A stretch of DNA of 64,000 bases from Lasioglossum baleicum (taxonomy: Eukaryota; Arthropoda; Insecta; Hymenoptera; Halictidae): assembly GCF_051020765.1 (NCBI RefSeq), contig NC_134937.1:14190947-14254946 (forward strand), written 5' to 3'. Below the pieces are notes generated by a model. The model had not been told where the DNA came from, made no database searches, and was given only the letters and a program-made list of their open reading frames with translations. The translations under genes were made by a program, and so were the position numbers. This document shows positions 1-13,397 of the stretch, one piece after another; the first letter of the stretch is position 1, and every line of letters begins with the position of its first letter.

Positions 1-59
1 CGACCGGCAGGCGCGTCACGCGAGATCGATCCTCGATCCTCGAGCCCTTCCACTTCTCG

Positions 60-975
60 AGTGACAACTGTCGATTACGCTTTCAATTACATGAGATTAC
101 GAATTCAATTGCTTCGAGCGGAACGATTCAGCTTCTGCTGGACTAGAGGTGCAGGGTCGTGACCGGTGATCCTTTCAAGATGGAACACTCTGCAAGATAT
201 CCTTCGGGAGATCTTTCTTGGTAATTCAAGAGATTCTTCAAGGTACCCTTGGAGGAATTCTTCGTTTAATTCTATATTTCTTAAGTGACAATTGTTGACT
301 GCAATATTTAATTATTCGTACAGTATAGTAGGACAATTTAGAGGATTGTTCCTTTAAATCGAAACGTCCTTTGATCCTTCCCACTCAAGTGACAAATGTC
401 AATTACAAATTTAATTACTCCGAAAGTGGAGCAGAGCAATTCAGCTCTCGCTGGACTAGAGAGACTCCCGCTCCAATTCTCACTGGATCCTTCGAGATAT
501 GCCTTCAAGGTATCCTTTGACTGATCCTCTGATTCCTTTTAATCAAGACCGCTGACAACTGTAGATTACAAATGTAATTAATCTTCCAAAGTGGAGCAGA
601 ACAATTTAGCTCTCACTGGACACTGAGACACTGCTTCTGTGCTCCTCGATTCTCGCTCGATCCTTGATGCTATCCTTTCAGGTATCCATCGATTTATTCG
701 ACTCCTTTTATCCAAGTGACAACTGTCGATTGCAAATCGAACTAATCCCAAAGTGGAGAGGAACACTTTACTCTCACAGGACTAGAGACACGTTGCTATT
801 CGTCGCTCGATCCTTCACGACATCCTTCGAGCATCCTTCGATCACTTAAGTGACAACTGTCGATTTCAAATTAAATTACTCCCTCGACGCAGCAGGACAC
901 TGGTTCTCCCAGGACTAGATAGACATACCATTACGCTGCTAAATCCTTTGGATCACCACTTGATCCTTTCAAGGT
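60..975. repeat. Degenerate tandem array, units of roughly 100-230 bp
   Basis: A unit beginning GTGACAACTGTCGATTACAA recurs in diverged form near 61, 287, 389, 552, 717 and 851. Each copy is followed by an ATTACTC/AAAGTGGAG block, then a CTCACTGGACTAGAGACAC-like block, then several ATCCTTCGAG/ATCCTTTCAAGGTATCC blocks. Spacing varies (about 226, 102, 163, 165 and 134 bp), which indicates old duplications with indels. No conserved reading frame crosses the units. The array may extend beyond the left edge of the window. It looks like an ageing satellite or minisatellite inside an intron. Confidence 0.8.
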
Positions 976-1301
976 ATATCCTTGACGTCACAAGAGTTCA
1001 CCGGAAAGAATCAATTTCCCGAGAAAGAGTCGAACAATCAAACCCGCCCGGATCGCGTGGCAGAAAAGTAGAAAATCGATGAAAAGGGACAAACAGGGAC
1101 GTGCAGGGTCTACGTCACAGTGTGGAAGAGGGCTGGGACCATGGTTTACGGTAGGTCTTTGCCGCGCGAGCCGGAAAAAGAGACGCAGAGGCGACGAGCG
1201 CCGGTGGCCTACTGCTGGGTCTCTCCTAATCCCGCTTCGCGGCGCACACGATACGATACACGATACCGCGGCCCTCGTATGCAACACACGCACGGGAGTC
1301 A

Positions 1302-1326
1302 CGGACACACGGACACACGGACACAC
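1302..1326 (+). repeat. Short tandem repeat, CGGACACA-type octamer
   Basis: About three head-to-tail copies of an 8-bp unit (CGGACACA), followed by looser ACAC-rich sequence. It lies inside the GC-rich block at 1040-1420. Confidence 0.8.
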
Positions 1327-1525
1327 GCTCTACACAGTCTACACACAGCGTAGACATCCACGGAACCGAGGCAAGAGAGACGAGAACACGGTCTAGCCGG
1401 CGCGCTTGCGAGCACACGCGATTCCGTGTTCCATTCGAGCGGTCTACTCGACACTCGCCTCTAAACTCTCACCGTTGCCGACACGGGCATCTCTCTATGC
1501 CACAGTCCACGGGGCCCCCGTGTAT

Positions 1526-1532
1526 TCTCTCT

Positions 1533-1563
<31 letters not shown>

Positions 1564-1573
1564 ACCTTTCTCT
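1526..1573 (+). repeat. CT-rich microsatellite
   Basis: Imperfect (CT)n tract with TTT interruptions. Open frames crossing it translate as Ser/Leu or Arg/Glu repeats and are not genes. Confidence 0.85.
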
Positions 1574-2800
1574 GTCTGCCGCGTTCGAGAACCACCATCT
1601 CTACACAAGAGCGGGGCCCCGCCATGCAGAGAGAACACGTACGCGCGCGAGCCCGTACACCGTGTCCTCCAATCAGCGCGCGATTCGCCACTTTACGGCC
1701 TGGAATGCCTTTTCCTTTCGGAAACCCGCTCGAACCGGTCGCCCTCGCATATACAAGCCACGCATCGACGATTGTTCGACGCTGCGAGATATTGACGGCT
1801 GACGGGGGTGGGCGGAGCGGGTGGGGAGAGCATGGGGGATCTGCTGAAGGGGATACACCCTGGTGGGTTGGTGGAGCTTGTGCGAGACGCGATCTCGCGC
1901 TGCTGAAATTTTTGGATGGATTTTTAGACTTTTTTGGGATGAGTTTTTCAATTTTATTCTTGTTCGCGAGGGGAGGACGTTCGAGAACACGCCCCCTCGC
2001 GTTTCTAGAAAGAACGGTTGGTTAGTTCGTTGCATGGATTTTTTTTTTGACGAAACGCGGTTCGAAAAATTAAGGACGCGAACTCGCTGCGACCGTAGCA
2101 ACGCGCTAGCCCGTTATCTTTCCGCGAGTGCAACGTCATCAAGCGATCACGAGTCGCTTGTCATCGTTTTAAACATGAGGTTTAAAAATAGAGCGCGCGT
2201 TTTGCGCCGTGGCTTTGTAACACGTCCGCTGTCTACCGTATTTTTGCATTGATATTAATTCTACGTACATTTCAACTTCTTCGTCAAATTACGAACTTGA
2301 ACGCATCAAACCACGACATCCAGCCGCAACTCCACAAATCCACAGCGTCGAATGCAGTCGGAGTGACTCGAAATCTCATCAAGTACCGTACGCGACACGG
2401 GATCCCTTTCAAACGAGTGAAAATGTGTTCCGACAACTCTGCAATCGCATTCGAGGGAGTCCATGAGCATCGGGTACGGTGCCATATGGCTAGGATCGAT
2501 GGGGCGGGTGTGAAAAGGGAGCAAAGAGGCAGAGAGAAAGAGACAGAGACCATGAAAGTGTCCCGCATAGCTCGTTAATAGAGCGACAGCTCGGTTTTGC
2601 CAGCCCGCGAGAGAGGAACGGACAGGATTTTCTATTGTGCCATTTCTCGGATTGCATCCGGTGTAAAATTTCACGTGGATGTACCTGTTCGCCTGTATCG
2701 GCCGCTCTCCGTTATCGAGCCACTCTCTTGTTCCTCGCGGTTTTCACGGGTTTTTGCGTGCGGCTCGCCACACCTGACTCGCGTACAGACTGGTTCTGTT

Positions 2801-2817
2801 CTTTCTCCCTCCCCCTC

Positions 2818-2848
<31 letters not shown>

Positions 2849-2850
2849 TT
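2801..2850 (+). repeat. CT-rich microsatellite
   Basis: A 50-bp almost purely pyrimidine tract of imperfect CT dinucleotides. Apparent proteins across it (Ser-Leu on plus, Arg-Glu on minus) are artefacts of the dinucleotide. Confidence 0.85.
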
Positions 2851-3146
2851 TGATCCAAGCTCCTCGGAAATCTTCATTGATTTCTTTTGTATGTACCTCG
2901 GAGAGAACACCGATCGCCGCATCCAGCAAAAACGCAGCAACACGCGACCGATAAAGCCGTTCCAGGCATTTCTTTCGCAGTTCCTCGGCGACACTCGCTC
3001 ATTTTAATACGACGACGGTGAAACTGAAGCTTTGATGCAATCGATACCCTACACTCTCCACGTTCCCGCGTTTTTACCTCCGAGTTCCAATTTTTTAAAC
3101 ATCCGCTGTGAGTCCGAAAAATTTTCTTTGCTCCGCGACTCTTTTG

Positions 3147-3390
3147 TTAGGTTCGAGGGAAAGTTCTGTCGCGTTTTAAATGAGCAGGTGATTTTGCTTG
3201 TAAATCGTAAACACGTGTTGCCAGTGAGTCATTGGGGAACAGGAATTGACAGGTTATCTGAGAGATGGAAACAAGTTGTAAAGAATGGAAATTATATCAT
3301 TGAATAATGTTAAACATAAAGTTCTATTGAATTATATAGATCTATAATGAAATTATTAGGTTGGAGGGAAAGTTCTGTCGTATTTTAAAG
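3147..3390 (+). mobile_element. Mariner-family transposon remnant
   Basis: Two copies of a mariner-like terminal sequence, reading TTAGGTT-G-AGGGAAAGTTC and then TGTCG, lie at 3147-3181 and 3356-3390. Between them is the C-terminal end of a mariner transposase. The two termini are in direct, not inverted, orientation. This is therefore not a single intact element: either one copy is internally deleted and abuts the start of a second, or a rearrangement joined two fragments. No DDE catalytic residues remain and nothing here could be mobile by itself. Confidence 0.7.
3200..3307 (+). pseudogene. Mariner transposase C-terminal fragment
   Basis: The frame ending at 3307 carries the residues GIDRLSERWKQVVKNGNYI near its C-terminus. 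This matches the conserved mariner ending of the form GI..LPERW..V...NG.Y, just before the natural stop codon. Only about 35 residues are mariner-like. The DNA-binding domain and the DD34D catalytic core are missing, so this is a fossil. The upstream part of the same open frame passes through the terminal-repeat copy and is not protein-like. Confidence 0.7.
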
Positions 3391-4829
3391 AAAACATTTG
3401 ATGTTTTTGAAGTTTTTATCACGACCGAATCTTTGGCAGACTCAAAGATCGAACCTCCCCCTGCGCAGCAACACCCTAAAACACTGTTCCACGCGGAGTC
3501 TTTATTTACACCGGCCATTTCAAAAGAAGAGTCCCCTGCAGATCCATATCTCGCCTAACACAGCACGTGTCCGCTCGCGGATTCGTTCACGCACGTGCGC
3601 CCGCGATTCCATTAATTGCAGCACGCAGCACCGACACGTGATTTCGCGACGATGGACGCGTGCCCGGTCGTCAATTATCGCCGGTGCAAATAAATCGGAA
3701 TGTTTGCGTGATAACGAGACCGTGAGAATTCGCGATGCACCGCTAGTGTGAGCGATCGTTGCGATTCCGTTGACCTTTTTGGGGTTTCGCGTACGGAGTT
3801 GATTGTTATAGCATGTTCTCCCTTTAGTGCGTCTTCTCACTTTGCCGCAGTGCTCTTTGATCTTTGCTTTTCGGTGGGACCAATGGTATTTCGATGCTGA
3901 GAGATTTTGACAGCCCCTTTTTAAATTTATTCGACAGGGGTGCAGCCATTAAGCAGGGAAAATTGCTACTATGTACTACCACTGTAGACTTAATTGTATT
4001 TTCTTGGCTACGAGGAATTTTTTGGAAAGTTTTGGAATTCATTTATCGACAAACTTGTGGAGAGTTCTTGTCGAAAGTTCTTCACGAGCGTTTTCCAAAT
4101 CGCTGATCAACGTTATTACACCGTAGCTGATTGCAAGAAACTCGTGGCATCAGTATGCAACACAATTCTCGACATAACGCAATCCCTCTAATTCCGCTGC
4201 TCTCATATTAAACATTAATATACTGGGATGAGAAACCTGAAGACCGTTATCCCGATTCAATTGCTACATTTCGGTCTCCACTCTCCATACTTACATGAAG
4301 CTGCAGACGTTCCCGACCTTGAAAAAACTGTTTCAGTAAGTACAATGTACGATACACATCTCCCCGAAGAAATAACAGGTTTCCTTTACGTATGACTCGA
4401 GCACGTTATAGTTTGCTACTCGGAGATCCTCGGCGGAACTACGTTCTAGGATCTTTCAAGATGGAAAACGGGATAAATATAATAGACAAAGAGACTGTGT
4501 GGAAAAGCAAATCGATCATAATCGTTTCTAGGTAGATCTCAAGATCTCAGATGGGAATCCTTCGTCCTTGGGATGCCGAGGTATCTCGTTTGCACGGAAC
4601 GGTGTCACTCCCATGATCGACGCAAGGTCGGGACAAGTGTGCTCGATCCTCCGCCCAGTTATGCATTTTTTCCCGTGGTCCACGTGGAATATATCAGTCC
4701 AGGGACGTGTCAGGTGATCAAACGATCTTGAATGGTCTAATCAGAATTTAAATATACTATTCTTACTATTATCAAGAAAAGAAACGTGTAACTCCTGTAG
4801 CACGAGAATAATGCAGATAATTTTCATTT

Positions 4830-4846
4830 TGCATAAAAATCCGCAG
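4830..4846 (-). repeat. Dispersed CTGCGGAT terminus, copy 1
   Basis: On the minus strand reads CTGCGGATTTTTATGCA, followed by AAATGAAAATTATC. Member of the dispersed family described at 51848-51909. Confidence 0.6.
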
Positions 4847-6067
4847 TCTATTAACGACAAATTACAGGTCTCGGCAGGGGAGAGAGATGATGGTGGTCGA
4901 GAGTGATTCGGCATCAAATTAGTTTCGTTCCGTGTACAAATTAAACTCGTGCGACGTGTTAGAAACTTTTTCCATCGTGTTCCGTGGATCGCTGGGAAAA
5001 GTGATCGCGACCGAAGCTGACCAACGTCGCTCGGATAATTTATGGGAGCCGCGGAGACGCGAGCGGGGAACTCTAATAACACGGCCGAGATGATGAACAC
5101 GCTGCATCCGCGTTGCATTCAGTCGCGTGCACTCCGCAGCTGCTGCAGCTCGACGTGAAAGCTTGACTTTTAATGAACCCCCTGGTAGCAATTCGATATT
5201 AGTTTACGGCTGTCCCGGTGACTCTGGCAACCCTGCGATTATATTAGGTGTTTCATGAACCTTCAAGAATAATAGTCTGAAGAATTTCAACGTGTTTCTT
5301 GGAATTTTTAAATGTCAGTGTCACTGAGTTGTCTGTGTCCTCAAATTTCTAATTTCTATACCAAGTATGGTTTATCAAAATGTTGGACAAGCATCAATGA
5401 AGGAACAACGAGCCTAATCATCCTTGGAACGCCTACAGGTAGAAGCAGAATGGAGGCAACAGAATTCATTACACTAACTGCGTGGCGCCTCATCTGCAAG
5501 CGAGCATCGATCGAGTCATAATCGGCCATTGCATGCGATGTGATGCAGGCCGACTGCACTCGGGCGTAGAAAGGCTCGGCGTGTTGCGATCGCGAGAGAA
5601 AGGAAGGAATCAATGTCCTTGCGAAGTTGGATGTCAAAGCTGGTTCACGGAATCCGGGCCCGTAAAGAGAGGGACAATCTTTATTTTCGAGAGAACGATG
5701 CGCGACGACGTGTCTCGTCGCGTCCAGTACGACGCGGGCCGAATAAAAGCGAGCCGGTTCAGAGAAAATGCGTGCTCGCCGTGAACTTGGGCCACTCGGA
5801 TGCTTATCTGACTGTGAGATACTTCTTCAGAAACGCTGGAAACTTTTACCTGGATCTTCGAGCACATTCCTCTCAAATGAGCTCCAAGATAGAGGATACT
5901 TCATTACCTTCTAATTTTCTATGTGCTGTTCCACCTAATTGTTCTACTTAATTTTATTTTCTAACACGTGGTCCCTGAAGAATGGTCCCAATTTGGTGTC
6001 TAAAGCAGAGTCTCTAGAATTGAGAAGAAATAGTTACCCTCTCTCTCTCTCTTCGAGTTCCAGTAGC

Positions 6068-6135
6068 GTGGGGGAACAGCGTCGTAGAAGGGGAACGGTA
6101 GAGTGGGGAGGCAAGTCTTAATCTGGCGACTCTGG
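6068..6135 (+). repeat. Dispersed repeat, possible LTR end with primer-binding site (copy A)
   Basis: Begins GTGGGGGAACAGCGTCGT, continues AAGGGGAA and ends AATCTGGCGACTCTGG. A diverged copy of the same roughly 65-bp block lies at 26691-26755. The TCTGGCGA ending resembles the junction of an insect LTR with its tRNA primer-binding site. That reading is inference; no gag or pol sequence is nearby. Confidence 0.5.
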
Positions 6136-9100
6136 TCGAAACTTTAGATTCAAGGCCGCGTACGAAGAAGTCCAGTGAACCAGGGGTTCGTTAGCTCTTC
6201 GGGGTAACGCGATGTCCGCGTAACGAATATGTAATGCTTCGTGCATACGCACAATGGCATAGTTGCGATGAAAGCGGCACGGTAATCCGGGCTGAGCGTC
6301 GTCTCGTTAGCCGATTAAGGAGTGTCCGATCGGTGGAAAGAACGAAAAGAACGATCGGACGTGTCGCGGTGATGTCCTCTCGCGTTGTCACCGACACCAC
6401 CAGACGTTTCTCCGGAGAAATCGAGCTCGGGTCTCGACAGCAACCTGCTGGCTGATATTTGCTATGCGGGGGACGATTCTTGACGAAACGGGGTGCAAAA
6501 CTGTCTTTCAAGGCCGGCGACGCGTCATCGATCTATCGAATCGTTATTCGCTGGCTTCGTCAACGTGCTCTGCGATTTAACGCCCGGGAGGCCTGAATTT
6601 TTCACATTTTTCATTTCCATTTTGACCCTATCTTGGTCTGAAGAAGCACTACAATGAATTTAAACATATTGTACACGGAATAAAATTGGAATTAATTGAA
6701 AGAATTAATTAAAATCATCCAGCCAGCATCTGGCTTGGAGGATTTCTCGCTTTCTGATTGCTCAAGCCACTCCTCCGATTCGTGCGAGTCCAATTTCCGA
6801 TCCAGACCAGCTCGGAGCTTGTATTATTACGGAACGATGGTTCGAGGAAGTTATTAATTACACGACAGGCGTGCAAAAGCGAACTGGACGCGAACGTTCA
6901 GCTCGTAACAGGAAGCAACAACCCGCGAAACCCGCGGCGCGGCGTCTGCCGTCAAAAAAAGAAGAAAATCCAACAGCGGCGGCGGCTGCTGCGAATGTCT
7001 GTCTATCTGTTTGTCGGATTGTTTTGGTCGTTGCACGAAAGCGGTTAATTTCAGACAACAGTGGCCGATTTAGCCGAACTCGAAAGTATAGTATAACCCA
7101 GTGGCACGAATGTCGGAGCGATTTTCTCGCGAATAAGCACAGAGAACAAGAGGCGACGAACGATTGTTATCCATTGTATGCCAAATTCGAGGCTCTTTCC
7201 GACGTGGTTTGCGTCACTGTTGTAAATAAACCGAAGGCGACAGCCTTGATCCCCTGAATGACAATCCCCTTTTCGTCACACACCGGGTCCCCCGAGGATT
7301 TCACGAGCCAGTTAACTCTTCTTTTTGTTCGAGAACTGACATTCGCCGAGTACCATTGAGAAACGCAGAGAGATAATAATAAGCGTTTTACGCCGAACGT
7401 GAGTCGAATATCTTAGGGTGCAGTGAACGGAGGAATGCGGACTATTTGCGTAAGCCGCTGTCCGCGGACGCGTGATATATACATTTTTTTTCTCGCAAAT
7501 TGTGGAGCGTTCGATAAAAACCTGAGAAAATCGAATCTCTCTCGCACGTAAGGCCTGGCGCAAGCCGGTATACGTAAGAAACAACTCGGACCCGACTTTA
7601 CTATTACTGATCTATATGAAAATACAGATATTTGACGAAGTACAGAAAATTCGAGGACAACGTTCCGAGGTGCTGGCTAGTTCCGATCGTTCCAGTTATC
7701 GAAATCACTGACAGTGAACGTTAATTTCTCTTGGAGGTGCACAAGACCTAGTCTCGCTCGAATGATAGTCTAGCGAACGGCTGGAGATAGCGTGTAGAAG
7801 TATGTCGATAAATTAAGGCCAATTATTGAACACCGCGCTGAACCGAATCGATCGTTTTCATTCTATTATGCCAAACGACGGAGGATCAAAACAGGTCCCA
7901 AGTGAAACCACCATCATCCGCATCTTCACAATTTACGCATAAACATGTCCGAATTGAAAAATTTCCTAGTATAAAAAATTCATATCAGAAGCTGAGCATA
8001 TTTATATCTGCTAGCAGAATACTTTTATATCATCGTAAACAATCCTCGATCCTAAAATTCGCATCACGTGCCCGGTTGCCAAATATAAAATCTCGTGTCG
8101 CTAAAAACAGTGGACAACCACATATAAATATTAAAATCGTCGCGGTATTCATAACACACGAAATTATGAACAAATGTTGCGTTAGGTCGTGACGTTGTGC
8201 AATCAAACGTTCGGTTGCAAAATCAATGGTTATAAATTTTTCATCGGACTCGCATCCTCAATTTTTCTGACCAATACAAATCGCTGTTCATTGCTCTAAA
8301 AACCCAGAGGATCTCCTGGTAGGCGTCGATGACGAAGACCTCAGCTTAAAGTCACGTTCCCAGCGATGACATCTCGCCGAAAGATATTAAGGTACAGTTA
8401 CGTTTTCCACTCATTCCTACGCGGCACAGGTACTCGCCGTGTAATGGCGCATAAGCCCGCTCGCCCATTCATTTTTCATGTAGATCACGTACATAACTCG
8501 CGACAGGCGTCGGAGATTTTTCAAGCCAACCTATAGATTGGTCCCGGCGACCCACAATGTCCTAAAATGGCCAGCCGACCAGGAACCATTCAAAATTTTC
8601 ATCATCTCTCCTTACATCGACTAAACAGTACTATTCTGTGGTTGTTTCTTCTTCTAGTACGATTTACACTGAATTATTTTATTGGATAGCTTGAGGAGAT
8701 GCATACTTGGATTTTGCAACAGATAGATCGAACAAACTTTATTGAACGTCCGGACTACAGCTGCAGATAATAAATTCAGTCACGATTTTTTATAATGACA
8801 TGCTAAGGTTTGTTATTTTATTTCTATCTTACATTGCCGATTCTGATCTCTGGTTATTTGCTGTTATTTAAATCCATTGTCTTTCGACCGTCATTCGCGG
8901 ATTCGAGGAAACCATCGATTCGATCGAAGCCATTACAATCGATCTATGGGGGACACGCTCGAGTATCTGCCTCGAAGATCTCGAACAATTTCGCCTCTCG
9001 ATATTCTTTTTATGGACTTATTTATGTCGCTACGGCTAATGTCAGCCATTTTGCCGATTCGCGCGTGAGATTGCGAAGGCGAGGGGTAAGTAACGCGAGC

Positions 9101-9585
9101 ACCTCGAACGATTAGTATCGCGACTCCTGTGGAAAGGTTGCGATTGATCATGTTGCAACGTTGGGAAACGAGAACTTCGATAAACTGCCAATATTTGTTA
9201 CAACAATCTATTCAAATAAAATAGAATTAAGCTTAAGTAAATATGTAGTTGATACTTGTTTAATGAATTGGAATTGGTCGTGTTAGATAGAAATTGAACG
9301 GCTAAGCTTATGCAATGTTCGGAGCCCATTATTATAGCAATTTCGATGGAAAAAGAGGGTTCCAGTGCGTCGATCAAGATCTAGATTCCACTTACTTATT
9401 ATTACCTCACTAACAGCGATTCATGTTCGGCGCTTACGCAACCGTTTCGTTATAGCTTTCGTCTCGTATTTCTTTATTATGTTTGAATAAATATAGAAGT
9501 AATAGAGAACTTACGTAAACCGTACGGCTTTCATTGTCTTCCACGTGCTCGTGTTTCCTTAAGGAATTCATTAATGTGGAGGTTT

Positions 9586-9622
9586 AACGCTTCGGGTGCG
9601 GGGTCGCTGCCACCCAAGCGTT
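9586..9622. other. Small hairpin (AACGCTT-GGGTG arms)
   Basis: AACGCTTCGGGTG (9586-9598) pairs with CACCCAAGCGTT (9611-9622) with one bulged base and a 12-nt loop. It may be one end of a degraded transposon, since subterminal hairpins of this kind occur in DNA transposons. No second end was found. Confidence 0.5.
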
Positions 9623-12600
9623 GAAATCACCGAACCACTCGTGTAGCTTGTTCTATTATACCGTGGATAATTGTATTGTTACCGACATCGACGTTATTAT
9701 TCAACGCTATTTCTTCTACTCGAAAAAGGCCTGAACTTTTTCGGAACATTCCAAATTAAATGTTTGACACAGTTGAATGCATTAGTAACACCGTACACGG
9801 ACAAGTCTTAAATCAATCCAATCAATGCAAGCGATCGAATGCAGAGCAGGTCAATTTTTATGTGCCTCTTGATTTTATGCGTTTCAAACGTGCTGTAAAC
9901 ATTCTTAAAAAACGAAATGTGTAGAAAGTTTAACGAGACGGTGGAGCTACCAGTTTAAGTTTGATTTACTTGTACTATAATCCTTAATGGTGAATTCATT
10001 AAGTTTACGGCGTATAAATGTCTGAGAAATTTACAGAATACAAATTTTACTTCAATTTCAATAAACTTGGCTCTCCGACACCAGCAGCCGCTGAAAAAAG
10101 AATTCTACCCTCTTTTCGCACCTTTCTCGAACCTCAAGAATGCAAATGCGGATAAATGTCCTCGGACCAGTCGTGAAGCGCAGAAATCAGAAAAACAAGA
10201 TCGCAGAAGTCGAACAAGGAAGCGTCGCAGGTTCAGGAACAAGATTCCGCGAGACGGCCAATCAAGAAGTGGCCGAACGAGACGCATTATCCCATTAATG
10301 CGTGTCTGTGCACGTGCAAACCGGCAAGAATGCGGGTTCACGCCCGTTCGCTCGCCGTTCACTTACGTTCACAGACGACGAGCGCCAACAACGACACGCG
10401 TGGGCGTAACGTGAAAAATAAGATGCATCGTAAGTACATCGAAAGATATCTGGGTTAATCGACGGCCCGAAGTGGAACGAGCCTACACCGACTGTTTGTT
10501 AAAACCTGAGACCGTCGCCCTTCAATCGCCGGATGTACTTGAACCCGCTTGTAGTCCATCCTGATTTTCTTTTTCCTTGTTTGAACGATGTGTTCTTCGT
10601 CGTCGAACATTTTTCTATCAATTGCTCAAATTGTTCCATCGGGTGAAGTAACGTTCGATAATTTGTAGGGCTTTTTATAAAAGTTGTTTATTAAATGTGC
10701 GTGTTTGCTCCGTTTCCAGTCAGCGAGGTACTCCCTTCTGTTTGTTAACATGTCTTGAATATCTTGGCAACAGCCAAAAATTATAAGCTATTACAAATTT
10801 GCGAGTCCGCAAGACGACCGACTGGTTTCCAGAGCCTGACCTAGACCACCGGTTTTATGGTATCGCAGTGAACGCCGGGGAAACTGGAAATGTGTTAACG
10901 ACCAATTAGTAAGATGAAGATAACTGGAGGCAAGGAAACCCGCGATCGGGCAATATCTGTTTAATCCACCTGTAATTGCTCGTGCACGGGGTATAAAGCC
11001 GAGTAAAGTTAATTACACCAGGCGTTTAGTGCCAGTCCGACTCTCTGACCGAATTAGTTTCTCCTTTTCGCAATTCAGGCGTTTTCATTAAATTTTATTG
11101 GACTTTTTAGGTACATCCCAGTGGGGTTAATTCAGAAGTTAAGATCGCGGTATGAATCGATTTGTGAATCGATTAGCGAGTGGATTTGCGAGTGGGGATA
11201 GGCGCGAATAAAAAGAAAGTTTAGAGAAAGAAACGCGCCGTTATCGGGTGTACCGCTTTCGGTTCGTTAATCCGTTTTAATTGGCCGTGAAGCTAATCAT
11301 CGGAACTATTAGGAGAAAATTTCCTGCGAGCCAGTTACGAGATAACAGGTCGCGGCGAAAAAGTGAAACGGCGATCAACCCAAATAGGGTATACGGCCAA
11401 GCAGGCCTATGAGCTATGAGAGAGGATCAGCCGCCACGCCGCTACGGGACAGAATCCGCGTGCAAGGTATTCCAAGGTCTTCAGTTTCTTACGTGCTCGC
11501 CTAAGCTCACCGTGACCCGTTACATTTATGCGACGAAGGCGTGGCGTTTTACGGTTTCTTCGGTGAAACGCGGACGACAATCGCGAAAGCTCCATTGCAT
11601 AACACGTTATTAACCGGGAAGGGCAGGCGATGACAGATCATCCGCCATTTTCCATTTTCTTCATGAATTATTCGAGACCAATGCCACAACTTGCTGCCAA
11701 CTACACTGACACGCTAAATCGAAAATGTACTAAGTGGTGGTTTTGGTCAGGTCTAGAAACTATTCGTTAACTCTTTCATTAAACTTTGTAGCATGCAGGA
11801 GAAAAGAAGTAATCGCTTTCATAATTTCATTTTTATACATTGATTTTGATACAATCGACGCCACTATAAATCAATTTTATTAAGTCTCTTAACGGTATGT
11901 CATGCTGTACCAATCACCATTCATGTCCAATGTGTTAAAGTTCCTCGGAGAAAGGTTCAGATGGCTACCTGAGCTGCGCAGGCTTAATTGGATTGTAAAT
12001 TGTCATCTTTCTTTAATGGGTTTATACTCGGCAACTGGCATGAAAGTTATCTTAATAATAATCCACTTTGGAACAGCTGACTGGCTCGGACATGCAGACA
12101 TGTTGTGTCAACGAACATGACAGCCTCCGATAATTTTTTTCGTACATGCCAAAACAAATTAACCGACGCTGTCGTCGCTCAACACCCCATAATCAAGCAT
12201 ATTTATTTTTGAAGTTACAAGACTGTTGTACCACGTTGCCAATCTTTTTCCTCGTACAATTCTATCAACTTCTGAAATTGAGCTTCAAAGGAGATTCCGA
12301 AAAGCAATTTCCGCAAAATTTCGAGAAGAAAGCGTTCAAGCACAGTATCAAATCGAACGACAGATGTTCCCGGGAGCTGCAAGAGGGTATTTCGATCCCC
12401 CTCTGCACGGATCCATCGAGTTTCATAGTGGAGCGAGGTACGATTAGGCGATTAAGCCTTTTCACGCGACCAGCCACTGACTAGCATCGAGAAAGAGGGT
12501 TGGACTAATAAAATTTCGGGTTGGCGGACCCCCAATTTCGCGAGTGCAGTCTCTCGCTCATAGATAACGTAGCCAATTGAATCCACGCGATCATCACCAG

Positions 12601-13361
12601 TCGTCGACGACTGTTCTGCAATTTGAATAGTGAGAGGGCTCTATCGATCTTCGCAGTCGAGCTAATTCGATGGGGATGCGATGCGATTAGGAGACCAGCG
12701 GAATGCGATTATGGCGAAAGAACTCTGCAATCGTTGTACAAAAGTGGTCCATTCCAAATGATCATCCAGAAAAAGAATTTCAAACTTCGTCGAGGATTTG
12801 ACGAGCTGCTTAACTCTCCGTTTATAATTTCTGTTTAATAAACATATCAGTATTTTTAAATTCTTCCAACATTTTCGCTGTTTTAAATTACACAAATTCA
12901 TTACACAAAAACATGCAAAAATTCAACCCAGACCACAGAGCAAACAGTATTTTCATTTTCCGGCGAAAATAGCAGACAGAAAAGGGTTGGTCGCAAAGCC
13001 GATTCGCGGTGGGTCAATCAACATTTTAATCGTTCAATTACCATGTGTATCCCCGGCGGTCCAGACGCGTATTTCCATATTTATTATCGAATTAACTGCG
13101 TTGGTCGGCCACGTGTCTTAATTAAAATCGACTGCGGGGAATTTCGTGCTCGAGCCGAGGATATAGCGCAGAGAGTGCGATTCAAGTTTGAATTCACCTG
13201 GGCCTGGAGAGCGCGGAGAATAATACGCTGCGACTAACGAGCATAACCGCCTTGTGCCGATTCGCGATGTTGCAAGCGAGGGTTTTCGAAACGATTTCCC
13301 GATCGCGATTCGTGACACGCGTCCACCGGATATAGCGCCTCGCAACACCGTTCCACGGCCG

Positions 13362-13397
13362 GTCTCTCTCTCTCTCTCTCGCTCTCTCTCTCTCTCT
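13362..13397 (+). repeat. CT microsatellite
   Basis: (CT)n tract of about 17 units, interrupted once by CG. Confidence 0.9.

Noticed and set aside
60..975. CRISPR-like regular repeats
   Set aside because: Repeats are long, diverged and unevenly spaced, without constant short direct repeats; eukaryotic context.
1461..3007. Open frames rich in Ser-Leu or Arg-Glu
   Set aside because: Products of CT/GA microsatellites.
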